From positions 1-64,000 of the forward strand of contig CAVYRL010000007.1 in NCBI GenBank assembly GCA_963771025.1: a stretch of DNA of 64,000 nucleotides. The letters are read 5' to 3'. The DNA is from Miltoncostaea sp963771025. GTDB taxonomy: Bacteria > Actinomycetota > Thermoleophilia > Miltoncostaeales > Miltoncostaeaceae. A model generated the notes under the pieces. That model searched no databases and was not told the origin of the DNA. It saw only the letters and a program-made list of their open reading frames with translations. Numbering within the stretch: the first letter of the stretch is position 1; the number at the start of each line of letters is the position of its first letter. Positions 9,026-17,857 of this stretch are shown here, piece after piece. The translations under genes and the position numbers were made by a program.

Positions 9026-10115
9026 GCAGCCCCGCATCACCGTGATCTTCCCGGTGTACCGGGCCGCCGATGCGGTCGCGGGCCTGGTGGCCGGCATCGG
9101 TGCCCAGCGGCCCCCGGCGGGAGCTGACCCGGCGCAGTGGCTCGAGGTCGTGTTCATCGACAACGACTCGCCCGACGACACCGTCTCCCGTCTGGAGGCC
9201 GAGCTCGAGGCGGCGGGGCTGCCGTTCGCGGTGCGGATCATGCGCAACGAGGAGAACCTCGGCCTCGCCCGCTCGTTCAACCGCGCGCTCGGGACGGTGA
9301 CGACGGACTACGTGCTGACGTGCCACGCCGACTGCCGCTTCGGCACCGACGACTACGTGGCCCGGGTGGTCGACCTGCTGGATCGCCACCCGGACGTGGC
9401 GGTGGTCTCGGGCCAGTCGATCGCCGACGTCGAGGCCGGGCTCTCGCAGGTGGAGAAGGTGTACCTCGCCGCCAATCTGATGGACATCTTCCCGGACGGC
9501 GACGGCGAGCTGGTGCCGGTCGGCTTCGCCGAGGGGCGCTGCGACGGCTTCCGCATGGAGGCCCTGCGTGCGACCGGCCTGTACGACACCACCCTGCGTC
9601 GCGCCGGCGAAGACCAGGTGATGTCGGCTCGCCTGCGCGCCAACGGATACCGCGTCTGCCGCGCGCCGGCGCTGCGCTACTACCTCTCCGTCTCGTCGGA
9701 CCAGGACTCGCTGCTGAAGCTGGTGCGCCACGCACAGCTCTTCGGGCGGGTGACGCCCTATCTGATGCTCGCCAACCGGGGCACCGCGGCCGGCGTCGTC
9801 GGCAGCGTCGCGGGGCGCAACCGCACCGAGCGCTCGATCCTCCGGGCACTCCAGCTGGCTGGTGCCGGGGCGATGGTGGCCCTCGGCGCCGCGCTGGTCA
9901 CGGGCCGCTCCCCGCGGATACCGGCCGCCGCGCTGCTCACCGCGACGGCCCTGAAGTCGGTGCTCTTCCGCCGCTACGTGCGCCACCTGCGCTTCGACGC
10001 GCGCGACATGGCGGCCCTCGCCGCCCTTCAACCGGCCCTCGACGTCGCCTACTCGGCCGGCATCACCAAGGGACTCCTGCAGCTGGCGAAACCGGGCGAG
10101 CGCTCCATCTCCTAG
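9018..10115 (+). CDS. GT2 glycosyltransferase
   Basis: Family 2 glycosyltransferase of 365 aa with a rhamnosyltransferase-like layout. ITVIFPVYR opens the fold, FIDNDSPDDT is the nucleotide-binding region, and TCHADCRFG carries the metal-binding acidic residues. A hydrophobic stretch at about 280-315 may anchor it to the membrane. GTG 9018 overlaps the RmlC-like gene by 8 bases. It likely transfers the operon-specific deoxysugar. Confidence 0.83.
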   Translation: MPEQPRITVIFPVYRAADAVAGLVAGIGAQRPPAGADPAQWLEVVFIDNDSPDDTVSRLEAELEAAGLPFAVRIMRNEENLGLARSFNRALGTVTTDYVLTCHADCRFGTDDYVARVVDLLDRHPDVAVVSGQSIADVEAGLSQVEKVYLAANLMDIFPDGDGELVPVGFAEGRCDGFRMEALRATGLYDTTLRRAGEDQVMSARLRANGYRVCRAPALRYYLSVSSDQDSLLKLVRHAQLFGRVTPYLMLANRGTAAGVVGSVAGRNRTERSILRALQLAGAGAMVALGAALVTGRSPRIPAAALLTATALKSVLFRRYVRHLRFDARDMAALAALQPALDVAYSAGITKGLLQLAKPGERSIS

Positions 10116-10127
10116 GGCGTCCGTCTG

Positions 10128-10133
10128 TAGCTT
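10128..10133 (+). promoter_or_regulatory. Putative -10 element, leaderless
   Basis: TAGCTT lies six bases before GTG 10140, so the transcript would begin at or very near the start codon. No ribosome site is visible, which agrees. A -35 match is not evident. Confidence 0.45.
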
Positions 10134-10139
10134 TCCGCC

Positions 10140-10703
10140 GTGCGCGCCGTGCCCTCAACGCTCCCCGGGATGCTGGTGCTGGAGCCCGTGGTGCATCGCG
10201 ACGAGCGCGGGTTCTTCGCCGAGACGTTCCGGGCCGACGCGCTGAGCGCCGCCGGCATCGACGTGGCGTGGGTCCAGGACAATCAGGCCCGCTCCCAGAA
10301 GGGCGTGCTGCGCGGCATGCACTTCTCGGTCGAGCCGGGCCAGGCCAAGCTGGTGCGCTGCGCCCGCGGACGGGTGCTGGATGTGGTCGTCAACGTGCGC
10401 GCCGGGTCGCCCACCTTCGGCAGGTGGGAGGGCGTGGAGCTCGACGACGAGCGTGGCGTCCAGGTGTACGTGCCGGTCGGGTTCGCGCACGGCTATCTGG
10501 TGCTCTCCGATACGGCTGACGTCGTCTACAAGTGCTCGGCCTACTACGACGGGGCCAAGGAGCGCGGCATCGCCTGGGACGACCCCGACGTGGGGATCAT
10601 CTGGCCCGAGGGCGACAAGATCGTCTCGGATCGCGACCGCACGGCGCCGCTGCTCTCGCAGCTGGCCCCGAGCATCCCCTTCACCTACTCCGACCCCGCC
10701 TGA
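10140..10703 (+). CDS. RmlC-like nucleotide-sugar 3,5-epimerase, second copy
   Basis: Second cupin-fold 3,5-epimerase (187 aa), clearly divergent from the copy at 8477. LRGMHFS, GQAKLVRC, GFAHGYL and DVVYKCSAYY give the complete set of catalytic positions. GTG at 10140 follows a TAGCTT hexamer by six bases, so it may be transcribed separately as a leaderless message. Its last 23 bases overlap the end of the convergent GT4 gene. It may be the classical dTDP-4-dehydrorhamnose 3,5-epimerase with partners elsewhere, or a second CDP-sugar enzyme. Confidence 0.82.
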   Translation: MRAVPSTLPGMLVLEPVVHRDERGFFAETFRADALSAAGIDVAWVQDNQARSQKGVLRGMHFSVEPGQAKLVRCARGRVLDVVVNVRAGSPTFGRWEGVELDDERGVQVYVPVGFAHGYLVLSDTADVVYKCSAYYDGAKERGIAWDDPDVGIIWPEGDKIVSDRDRTAPLLSQLAPSIPFTYSDPA

Positions 10704-11805
10704 CCCTCCGCGAGCGCACCAGCTCGCACAGACGCAGATAGGCGTCGGCGCAGGCGTCCCAGGAGTAGCGCTCGACCGCCCGCCGCGCCGCGCGCTCACC
10801 GAGCGTCCGGCGGCGCTCCGGATCGGCGATCAGCGCGCCCAGGGCCTCGGCCAGGCCGGGTGCGCCACCGGCCAGGGGGAAGCTGGCCGCGGCGTCGCCC
10901 ACCACCTCGAGGTTGGGGGCGTGGTCGCTCACCAGCAGGGCCGCGCCGGCCGCCATGCCCTCCACGATCACGGGGTGCGTGCCGCCCACCTCGGTCGGCG
11001 CGCACATCACCCCGCAGCGGTGCACCAGCTCGCGGTAGCCCTCCCCGAAGACGTAGCCGGGAAGGATCACGTCGGGGCCGGCCGCGGCCCGCAACCGGGC
11101 GATGTAGTCGTCGGAGTACGGGGCGTCGCCGACGATCACCAGGGGCCAGTCGGGATCCAGCAGGCGCTGAGCCTCGACCAGCAGATGGGCATTGTTCTCG
11201 GGCACCAGCCGCCCGACGAAAAGGGTGAACCGCCCCGGCTCCACGCCCAGCCGCCGGCACCAGCCCGCGTCGCCGGGATCCGGGACGTCGGCGCCGTAGG
11301 GGATCCAGGGGATGCGTCGCCCGTACCGGCGCTCGTATGAGTCGGCCACGGCGGCCGAGTCGGTCACGGCGACCGTCGCCGCGGTGGGCGCGAACCGCTC
11401 CGCCAGCCGCAGGTAGGCCTGCGCCGGCCCCGACCACTTGGCGCGCTCCGAGTCGAGCCCATCGATCTGGAGCACGGCCGGGATGCCCGCCATGCGGGCG
11501 AGGGGCACCGCGGGCGCATTGCCGGCGATGAAGTAGAGCGCGACGTCGGGCCGGGCGCGCGTGGCCATGTGACCCGTGCTCACCACGGTGTGGGCCAGGG
11601 TGTCGAGGTGCTTGCTGCGGATCGTCGGAAGGTGCACCAGGCGCGCGCCGGCGTATGTCTCGCGCCGCTCGGTCATGTGCGGGCGGCAGTACACCGTCAC
11701 CTCGTGCCCGCGCGCGGTGAAGCGCTCGGCCAGGTGCTCCACCGCCGTCTCGAAACCGCTGTACGCCGCCGGGATGCCCCGCGTGCCGAGCATCGCGATC
11801 CTCAC
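10681..11805 (-). CDS. GT4 glycosyltransferase
   Basis: GT-B fold glycosyltransferase (374 aa). The N-terminus RIAMLGTRGIPAAYSGFET is the signature of the group annotated as DUF1972/rhamnosyltransferase-like GT4. The donor-binding half has LFVGRLVPENNAHLLVEA and the EVGGTHPVIVEGMAAG acidic motif. GTG 11805 is preceded by the stop of the upstream GT4 (GTGA overlap). It is last of three co-directional GT4 genes. It would act on the cytoplasmic face of the membrane; the donor sugar is unknown. Confidence 0.85.
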   Translation of the reverse strand: MRIAMLGTRGIPAAYSGFETAVEHLAERFTARGHEVTVYCRPHMTERRETYAGARLVHLPTIRSKHLDTLAHTVVSTGHMATRARPDVALYFIAGNAPAVPLARMAGIPAVLQIDGLDSERAKWSGPAQAYLRLAERFAPTAATVAVTDSAAVADSYERRYGRRIPWIPYGADVPDPGDAGWCRRLGVEPGRFTLFVGRLVPENNAHLLVEAQRLLDPDWPLVIVGDAPYSDDYIARLRAAAGPDVILPGYVFGEGYRELVHRCGVMCAPTEVGGTHPVIVEGMAAGAALLVSDHAPNLEVVGDAAASFPLAGGAPGLAEALGALIADPERRRTLGERAARRAVERYSWDACADAYLRLCELVRSRRVRRGRSR

Positions 11806-12872
11806 GAGACCGCCTCCGACACGGCGGCCCAGGCGGCGCGGCCCATCCCCTCCGGCGTGTAGCGCGCAGCCCGCGCCGGGCCGGCTGCCCGCAGCCGGGC
11901 CGACACCGTCGGATCGAGCGCCGCCCGCAACCCCGCGAGGATCCCATGCGCGCTCGGTTCCACCAGCACCGCCGCGTCCCCCGCCACCTCGGGAATGGCG
12001 CCCCGGTCCGCCGCGACCACGGGGCACCCGCAGGCCATCGCCTCCACCACTGGCAGCCCAAAGCCCTCGTACAGCGAGGGGTACGCCGTGACCGCCGCGG
12101 CGCGATAGAGGTCGGCCAGGGTCGCGTCGTCAACGTGCCCCAGCCAGCGCCCGCCGGTCTCGGCGGCGATGCGGTCGCCCTGGGGCCCCGGTTTGCCGAC
12201 CAGCGCCAGCTCCAGGCCGGTCGACCGCAGTGCGCGCACGGCGGCGCCCAGGGCGGCGAGGTTCTTGCGAGGGCCCAGGTCCCCCACGGCCAGGCAGTAG
12301 TGCCCTAGGCCGAACCGCTCACGCACCCGGTCCGCGGCGCCCCCACCCGGGGTGAACACGGAGGCGGCATGGGGGCTCACCACCCGGACCTTGGAAAGCG
12401 GGATCCTCAGCGCCCCGGCCACGTCCCGGGCGGCCGTCTCCGACAGGGCCAGCACCAGCCGCGCCCGGCGGGCGGACCGCGGGACCAGGCCGCGCAGCAC
12501 CATCCGCGCACGGTTGCCGAGCCACTCGGGATTGGTCATGAACGTGGCGTCGTGCACCGCCAGCAGCACCGGGCACGGATTCCACCCCGGCGAGACGTAC
12601 GTGAACACGGCCGCGTCGGCCGCGATGTCCGACAGGGCCCGCGGCGCGGCGCGTGCCAGCCGGGCGACGTCGGCGGCGGGGACGCCGACGGTGCGGCCGA
12701 AGGCCGCGAGCGACCGGGCGCCCTCCGGCGTGGCCACCAACGCCGCCACCGCGTCGCCGTCGGCGGCCGTCGCCGCCATGGCGGCCAGCAGGGTCGTCGC
12801 GTAGCGGCCGTTGCCCGCGTCGCCGGCGGCCGCCTGGCCCACCATGTGGCAATCGATCGCCGCGAGCGTCAT
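11802..12872 (-). CDS. GT4 glycosyltransferase
   Basis: Family 4 glycosyltransferase of 356 aa, mannosyltransferase-like. The donor domain shows YCLAVGDLGPRKNLAAL and YPSLYEGFGLPVVEAMACG, the E-x7-E signature. It overlaps its neighbours by 4 bases at both ends (GTGA at 11802-11805, ATGA at 12869-12872), so the three genes are one translationally coupled unit. It likely adds one residue to the surface glycan. Confidence 0.87.
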   Translation of the reverse strand: MTLAAIDCHMVGQAAAGDAGNGRYATTLLAAMAATAADGDAVAALVATPEGARSLAAFGRTVGVPAADVARLARAAPRALSDIAADAAVFTYVSPGWNPCPVLLAVHDATFMTNPEWLGNRARMVLRGLVPRSARRARLVLALSETAARDVAGALRIPLSKVRVVSPHAASVFTPGGGAADRVRERFGLGHYCLAVGDLGPRKNLAALGAAVRALRSTGLELALVGKPGPQGDRIAAETGGRWLGHVDDATLADLYRAAAVTAYPSLYEGFGLPVVEAMACGCPVVAADRGAIPEVAGDAAVLVEPSAHGILAGLRAALDPTVSARLRAAGPARAARYTPEGMGRAAWAAVSEAVS

Positions 12873-13960
12873 CCGTTCACCTCGCGGTAGACGGCCACGG
12901 TGGCCTCGGCCGTCGCGCGCCAGGAGAACTCGGCCGCGCGGGCCCGGCCCAGCCCCGCCCGCGCGCTCCGCCCGGCGGGATCGGCGACGAGCGCGTCGAT
13001 CGCGGCCGCCCAGGCATCCGGGTCATCGGGCGAGAGGTACGTCGCCGCCGACCCTCCCACCTCGCGCAGCGCCGGGGTCTGGGAGGCGAGCACCGGCACG
13101 CCCACCTGCATCGCCTCCAGCACCGGAAGGCCGAACCCCTCCTTGCGGGACGGAACCAGCACGGCGACCGCTCCCGCTCGCAGGGCGGCGAGCCTCCCCG
13201 CGTCCACCAGGCCCAGCCAGCCGATGCGCCCGTCGGCGCCGACCCGCGCGGCGAGATCGCGCAATCGCTGAGCCCGCCGTGCCGACCAGGGCCCCGCCAT
13301 CAGCAACCGGGCCCCCGAGCCCACGCGCGCGATCGCCTCGACCGCCAGCCCCGCATTCTTGTGGGGCTCGATCGCGCCGGTGAAGAGCACGTACGGACCC
13401 AGTGGCGCCGCCCCGATCGGCGCAACCGGCTCCGGCGACGCCAGCGGGACCACGCGGATGCGCCCGCGATCCACCCCCGCCAGGCGCACTGCGTCGTCGG
13501 CCGTCTCCCTCGAGGGGACGATCACCCGGCGCGCCTCCCGCAGGCGGCTGAGAAAGTGGCGGAACGCCACGGCCTCGCCCATCCGGCCCGGGCCGGAGAG
13601 GTACTCGGGAAAGCACGCGGGGATCAGATCGAAGCACGTGACGACGGTGCGTCCGGGCGGTACCAGCGACGGCTGCTGGGCGTGGAAGAGGCCCCCGGCG
13701 GCGGCCCGGCGCGCCGCGCGCTCCCCGAGCGCCCACGGCCAGGGGTCGGGCAGCCGGTAGACCGGCCAGCGGGGCCAGCGCACCTCGACCGCCGCGAAGC
13801 CCTCGGGAACGGCCTGGCCACGACGCACCAGGAGGGACGGGCGCTGCTCCGGCGGGAGCTCCGCCAGCCCACCGACCAGGCCGCGCACGGCGGCGCCGAT
13901 CCCTCGGGCCGAATGGGCGCCCGCAAGCGGCGTGGCGTCGAGCAGGGCCGGTGCGGGCAT
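12869..13960 (-). CDS. GT4 glycosyltransferase
   Basis: First gene of the leftward GT4 trio (363 aa). The N-terminal LLDATPLAGAHSARGIGAAVRG resembles mannosyltransferases that begin with a G-x-G-R/A acceptor loop. YVLFTGAIEPHKNAGL and VPSRKEGFGLPVLEAMQVG form the donor site. A TAGGCT hexamer lies ten bases before ATG 13960, so this is likely where transcription of the trio begins. The trio is on the opposite strand to the flanking glycan genes, so it forms a separately regulated module. Confidence 0.87.
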   Translation of the reverse strand: MPAPALLDATPLAGAHSARGIGAAVRGLVGGLAELPPEQRPSLLVRRGQAVPEGFAAVEVRWPRWPVYRLPDPWPWALGERAARRAAAGGLFHAQQPSLVPPGRTVVTCFDLIPACFPEYLSGPGRMGEAVAFRHFLSRLREARRVIVPSRETADDAVRLAGVDRGRIRVVPLASPEPVAPIGAAPLGPYVLFTGAIEPHKNAGLAVEAIARVGSGARLLMAGPWSARRAQRLRDLAARVGADGRIGWLGLVDAGRLAALRAGAVAVLVPSRKEGFGLPVLEAMQVGVPVLASQTPALREVGGSAATYLSPDDPDAWAAAIDALVADPAGRSARAGLGRARAAEFSWRATAEATVAVYREVNG

Positions 13961-13970
13961 CGGGCGCGAA

Positions 13971-13976
13971 AGCCTA
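13971..13976 (-). promoter_or_regulatory. Putative -10 element for the GT4 trio
   Basis: TAGGCT on the minus strand, ten bases before ATG 13960. The transcript would have only a few bases of leader. It lies in the 31-base gap behind the secreted Ig-like gene, so some read-through from that gene is also possible. Confidence 0.35.
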
Positions 13977-13991
13977 CTCCGCCGAGGGACG

Positions 13992-16376
13992 CTACCCGCG
14001 CGGAACCGTGACCCTCACCACCCGCGACCGCACACCCAGCTGCGGCCAGCCCACCTCGCGCGGCACCGCGACCCGGAAGGGGATGGTCAGGCCCGCGACG
14101 CCGAAGTTCCACGGGATCGCGAAGGTGCCGTCGCGGCGCAGCCGGGCGTTGACCACCGGCCGCCAGGTGCGTCGCACCGGATCGCGCCATTCGAGCACCA
14201 CGCCCTTTGACGCCCTGATCCCCAGCTCCTTGGACGATGGGCTGAGGCGTCCCGAGAAGACCACCCGACCGCCGGCGGCGACCCTCGAGCGCGAGGCCGC
14301 CATCGCGATCCGGGGCCGCACCTCGACCCGCAGGTCCGCGACGGGCCGCGTCGGCAGCAGGCCGAGCAGGGAGGGGACGCCGATCCGCACCGCCGACCCC
14401 GCCAGGGGACGACCCTCCATCGAAAAGGCGCCGCCGGCCCGGGTGAGGTCTCGCGCGATGATCTCGCCGCGGTACCCGCGTGCCTGCACCTCGACGCCCA
14501 CGATTCCGCGCGACGAGCCGTCCGTGAGGTGCCCCGAGATCCGCATCCGGCCGTGTGCGACGAGCCGGCGGACCAGCACGACGCGACCACCCCGCTTCTC
14601 CCGGCGGGCGCCGGGGACGACGAGAGCGAGTCGCGATGACCGCAGCCGCGAGAGCGTGTCGGCGCTCGCGCCGCTGATCGTGGCGCCGCCCGCCCGAACG
14701 GCCACGTTGCCCGCCGCGTCGGTGACCACGACACGAAGGGTGCGGTCGCCGTTGGGGATCGCCGATCCGTCGACGTCCATTCGGCCCGCACCATTGCGCG
14801 CCGGCTGCGTGGCCAGCGTCCGCCAGGCCGTTCCGTCCCTCCACTGGACCGCCACGCTCGCCACGCCCGAGGTCGCGTCGTCGGAGACCCACGTCGCGGC
14901 AAGAGGCGCGGATCCACCGCCCGAGAACGCCGCGGCGGAGACCACCGGGTTGGTGAGATCCACCCGGAGGGACGAGCGGCGCTCGGTCGCGAGCCGGGCG
15001 CCCAGGGGACCGCCGTTGCGCACCGTGACGCGCACGGCGTGCCGGCCGTCACCCAGGCCACCGACATCGATCGGCAGCACGCGCCGGCCGACCAGGCCGG
15101 CGTTGGTGCTGCGGCGGATCCACGCGCCGCCGTCCGTGCCGTCGGTCGCCGCGTTGAGGTCCACCTCGGTCGATCCGATCCCGAGCGTTCCCTCAAGGTT
15201 GTCGGTGGCCGTCACGTCAACGTCGGCCCGCTTGACCCATGCCGCCCCGAGGGGATGCAGGGTCACCTCCGGAGGCGTCGTGTCCACGATCACCGTTCCG
15301 GTAGCCGCCGTGACGGCGACGTTGCCCGCGGCATCCGTCGTCCGGACCCGCCACGCGTGCAGCCCGTCCGCGACGCGCAACGTGTCGACCGTGGCCTCGT
15401 GCGCCCCCGGACCAGCGGCACCGGCGATGGCCGTCCAGTCACCGAGCAGGGTCCCGTCGGCGGCGCGGTTCACCTCGACCTGACTCGTTACGACGCCGCT
15501 CAGGTTGTCCGCGACACGCCACGTCAGGCGCACCCCACCCGGGGTCTCGGTCGGGAACGCCGCGAGCTGATCGGCGCTCGGGGCCGTCCGGTCGATCGAG
15601 ACGGTGCCGTCCGCGGACGTCCCGCCGGTTCCGTCGCCGTCAACCTGGACCTCGAGCCGGTGCACGCCGTCTCCGAGACCGTCGATCGGCATGGACGCAC
15701 TGTGCTCGCCCTCGCCGGGCCCGCCGGCCCACAGCACCTGCCCCGCCACGACGATCCGCTGCTGACCGATGCCGTCGGCGCCGAAGTTGTCGGCCGTCGC
15801 CCACGACACGCCGAGCGCGGTCGTTCCGTTGAGCCAGCCCCCCGACACCCCGCGGATCGCCACCGATGGTGCCGCGACGTCGCGCACCAGGATGCGCGGA
15901 CTGTCGATGAAGTAGGTGCGCGCGTGCTGAGGGCGCGATTCGACCTGCGTCAGGGCGAGATGGACGTCGCACTGCCCGCCGGCAAGACGGACGTCGTAGG
16001 CGCGGCCGCCCGCGGGCGACTGGGGCATCAGGGTGTCGCCCTCCGCCCAGAGAGTCCGGCGGGCGCCGGTGACCTGGATGGCCATCGAGCTGGCGGGCGC
16101 GGTCCGCAGCGCGCTGAACTGCACCGCGGCGACCTCGCTGCCGCCGACCGGGCAGCCCCAGTGCATCTCCCAGTGATTGATCGCGGCCGGTGTCATCGCG
16201 GGCGCGCTGATCTGCCACACCGAACCCGAGAGGATCGTCGCCGACACCTGCGCGCTCCGTGCCCAATCCGAGGCGCCATACGGGTAGAGGCTCCCGTCGG
16301 TGGCGCTCGCCTGTGTCGGCGCAAGGGCGAGCCCGCAGACGACCAGCGCGGCGGCACCTCGACGTCGTCGGGTCAC
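13992..16376 (-). CDS. Secreted multi-domain Ig-like protein
   Basis: Exported protein of 794 aa. A signal peptide is clear: MTRRRRG, the hydrophobic AALVVCGLALA, then a small-residue cleavage region ending QASA at about residue 25. After an N-terminal region of about 170 residues with possible lectin-like character, at least three Ig/Bap-like repeats follow, each marked by D-x-TxP or NPV starts (VSIDRTAPSAD, VIVDTTPPEVT, VDLTNPVVSA) and ending in D-A-x-G-N-V-A-V. The last 200 residues are Arg-rich and contain a carboxypeptidase-regulatory-like segment (GIVGVEVQARGYRGEI). No membrane anchor is visible. It is translationally coupled to the upstream sigma factor (GTGA at 16373-16376), so that factor may control it. 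Function unknown; adhesion or surface structure is possible. Confidence 0.82.
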   Translation of the reverse strand: MTRRRRGAAALVVCGLALAPTQASATDGSLYPYGASDWARSAQVSATILSGSVWQISAPAMTPAAINHWEMHWGCPVGGSEVAAVQFSALRTAPASSMAIQVTGARRTLWAEGDTLMPQSPAGGRAYDVRLAGGQCDVHLALTQVESRPQHARTYFIDSPRILVRDVAAPSVAIRGVSGGWLNGTTALGVSWATADNFGADGIGQQRIVVAGQVLWAGGPGEGEHSASMPIDGLGDGVHRLEVQVDGDGTGGTSADGTVSIDRTAPSADQLAAFPTETPGGVRLTWRVADNLSGVVTSQVEVNRAADGTLLGDWTAIAGAAGPGAHEATVDTLRVADGLHAWRVRTTDAAGNVAVTAATGTVIVDTTPPEVTLHPLGAAWVKRADVDVTATDNLEGTLGIGSTEVDLNAATDGTDGGAWIRRSTNAGLVGRRVLPIDVGGLGDGRHAVRVTVRNGGPLGARLATERRSSLRVDLTNPVVSAAAFSGGGSAPLAATWVSDDATSGVASVAVQWRDGTAWRTLATQPARNGAGRMDVDGSAIPNGDRTLRVVVTDAAGNVAVRAGGATISGASADTLSRLRSSRLALVVPGARREKRGGRVVLVRRLVAHGRMRISGHLTDGSSRGIVGVEVQARGYRGEIIARDLTRAGGAFSMEGRPLAGSAVRIGVPSLLGLLPTRPVADLRVEVRPRIAMAASRSRVAAGGRVVFSGRLSPSSKELGIRASKGVVLEWRDPVRRTWRPVVNARLRRDGTFAIPWNFGVAGLTIPFRVAVPREVGWPQLGVRSRVVRVTVPRG

Positions 16377-17646
16377 GGCCCGAACTCCAGTGCCACGGCG
16401 CTGGGCGCGGGTGCCTTGGCGACGGGGACCACGGCGGCGAGACCACCTGAGCCGAGACGGTCCGCGGCGGTGCGGCGGGTGTCGTCGCAGGAGCGGAGTG
16501 GGTGGGTGTCGCGGTCGCGGGCGGTGTGTCCTTCGTGGTGGGGGGTGTCTGTCGGGTCGCGGCGCGCGCGACCCTCGTGCGCTCGAGGGCCTCGGTCACG
16601 GCACGGCGCGCGGTCGAGAAGGGCGCGGCGTGTGCGGGGGACGCCGCCGGAGAGGTGGCGGCGCCATCCGGGGCCGCGGCGCTCGGCTCCTGCGCCGCCG
16701 GCGTGGGAGGATCCGGCCAGACGGCCTGCGCCAGCACGGGGAGGCCGGTCGCCCCCGCGACCACGGCGGCCGCGGTGCCGGCGCCGACCTTCGCGATGGC
16801 CGTTCCGGGAAGGTCCATCGCCATCTGCACGGCGTTGCCCATCCGCACCGTGGCGCTGTCGGCGACCCGGTCCCACCAGGCGATCGCGGGAGTCGGATCG
16901 GCGCCGCCGGACAGCGCTCCGCTCGCGAGCAGGGCCAGGGGCGCCAGGCCGGCGAGCCACTCGTTGCTCTCGCGGCGCCGGCGCAGGAGTGCGCGGCAGT
17001 GCCCGCAGTGGCGCACGTGCCGGGAGACCCCACGGCGGTCCTTGGGCGAGGCCTCGCCGAGCGCGACGCGCGCGATGGTCGTGTCGAGGCGCTCGCAGGC
17101 CTCTCCCGACATCAGGCGCACCTCCCACGCCGCCAGGCCCTTGCGACCCTCCAGCACGGACCGCTCCACCTTGCGCAACGAGAAGCCGGTGATGGCGTGG
17201 ATCCGTTCGTACGTCGCCCCTGCGGTCTGGAGGATGAGACAGATCCGCTGCGCCTCGGTGAGCCCCGCGAGACCGTCCTGGATCGAGCGGTAGCGCTCGC
17301 GCCACTCGGCGAGCGCGTCAACGGTGACGGCATCCTCGAGCTGATCCTCGTAGACCTCGGTGACGTCGGCCTCGGCGCTCGGGCCCTCCCGGCGCCGCGC
17401 CCCGGCGACGGCCAGGGCCTCGTTGCGCAGGACGGTGTGGAGCCAGGCCATGAACCGGCGGGGCTCGGTGACGGGGGCGCGGGTGAGCGCGATCTCCATC
17501 GCGCGCTGATAGGCGTCCTCGGCGTCGTGGAGCGATCGGGTGTATCGCGCCGCGAAGCGGATCAGACCCGGCGCGGCGGCCATCGCGCGACACGCGGCGG
17601 CTCGGCGCTCGTCGTCCGTCGGGGGTGGCGGGGTGGGTTCGGTCAT
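16373..17646 (-). CDS. ECF-like sigma factor fused to zinc finger and membrane tail (probable frameshift)
   Basis: Sigma-70 family factor. Region 2 spans about residues 25-90 (FAARYTRSLHDAEDAYQRAM and FMAWLHTVLRNEAL) and region 4 about 115-175 (GLTEAQRICLILQTAGATYERI). A zinc-binding motif follows (H210, C214, C217 in SRHVRHCGHC), like zf-HC2 anti-sigma domains. Then come a hydrophobic segment near 295-315 (VGAGTAAAVVAGATGLPVLA) and a Pro/Ala/Thr-rich tail. Sigma and anti-sigma-like parts therefore share one chain. The initial frame is open far into the next gene. One missing base near 16435-16455 would move it to the frame ending APSAVALEFGP at 16373, right at the start of the secreted protein gene. 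TATATT 14 bases upstream of the ATG may be its -10. Confidence 0.72.
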
Positions 17647-17660
17647 GCGCAGAGGCGAAA

Positions 17661-17666
17661 AATATA
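17661..17666 (-). promoter_or_regulatory. Putative -10 element for the sigma factor gene
   Basis: TATATT on the minus strand, 14 bases before ATG 17646, in the most AT-rich stretch of the neighbourhood (17655-17695). The rest of the 211-base gap to 17857 shows no gene or strong hairpin. Confidence 0.35.
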
Positions 17667-17845
17667 CGTATGAATCATCAAAACCATTAGACCTAAGTCC
17701 AGTCTGCCGCCGAAAGAGTGAGAGCGCGACGGTGCAGAGGTCGCCCGAGCGGACGTTTCGCCCCCTCGCCCGGTCAGTAGGCCGCTCAAAATCCGCACTT
17801 TGCGGGAACCCTTGCCTCGCGCGGACCGCGACGGGCGCGGCACAC

Positions 17846-17851
17846 TAGGTT
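17846..17851 (+). promoter_or_regulatory. Putative -10 element, leaderless
   Basis: TAGGTT lies exactly six bases before ATG 17858. No ribosome site precedes the start, which fits a leaderless message. Confidence 0.45.
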
Positions 17852-17857
17852 GGGCCG

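Noticed and set aside
8477..10703. A dTDP-rhamnose cluster
   Set aside because: Two RmlC-like genes are present but no RmlA, RmlB or RmlD; the cytidylyltransferase and CDP-glucose dehydratase point to a CDP sugar.
15640..16372. Continuation of the sigma factor frame to 15640
   Set aside because: It lies inside the secreted protein gene in another frame and becomes low-complexity; a frameshift near 16445 is more likely.
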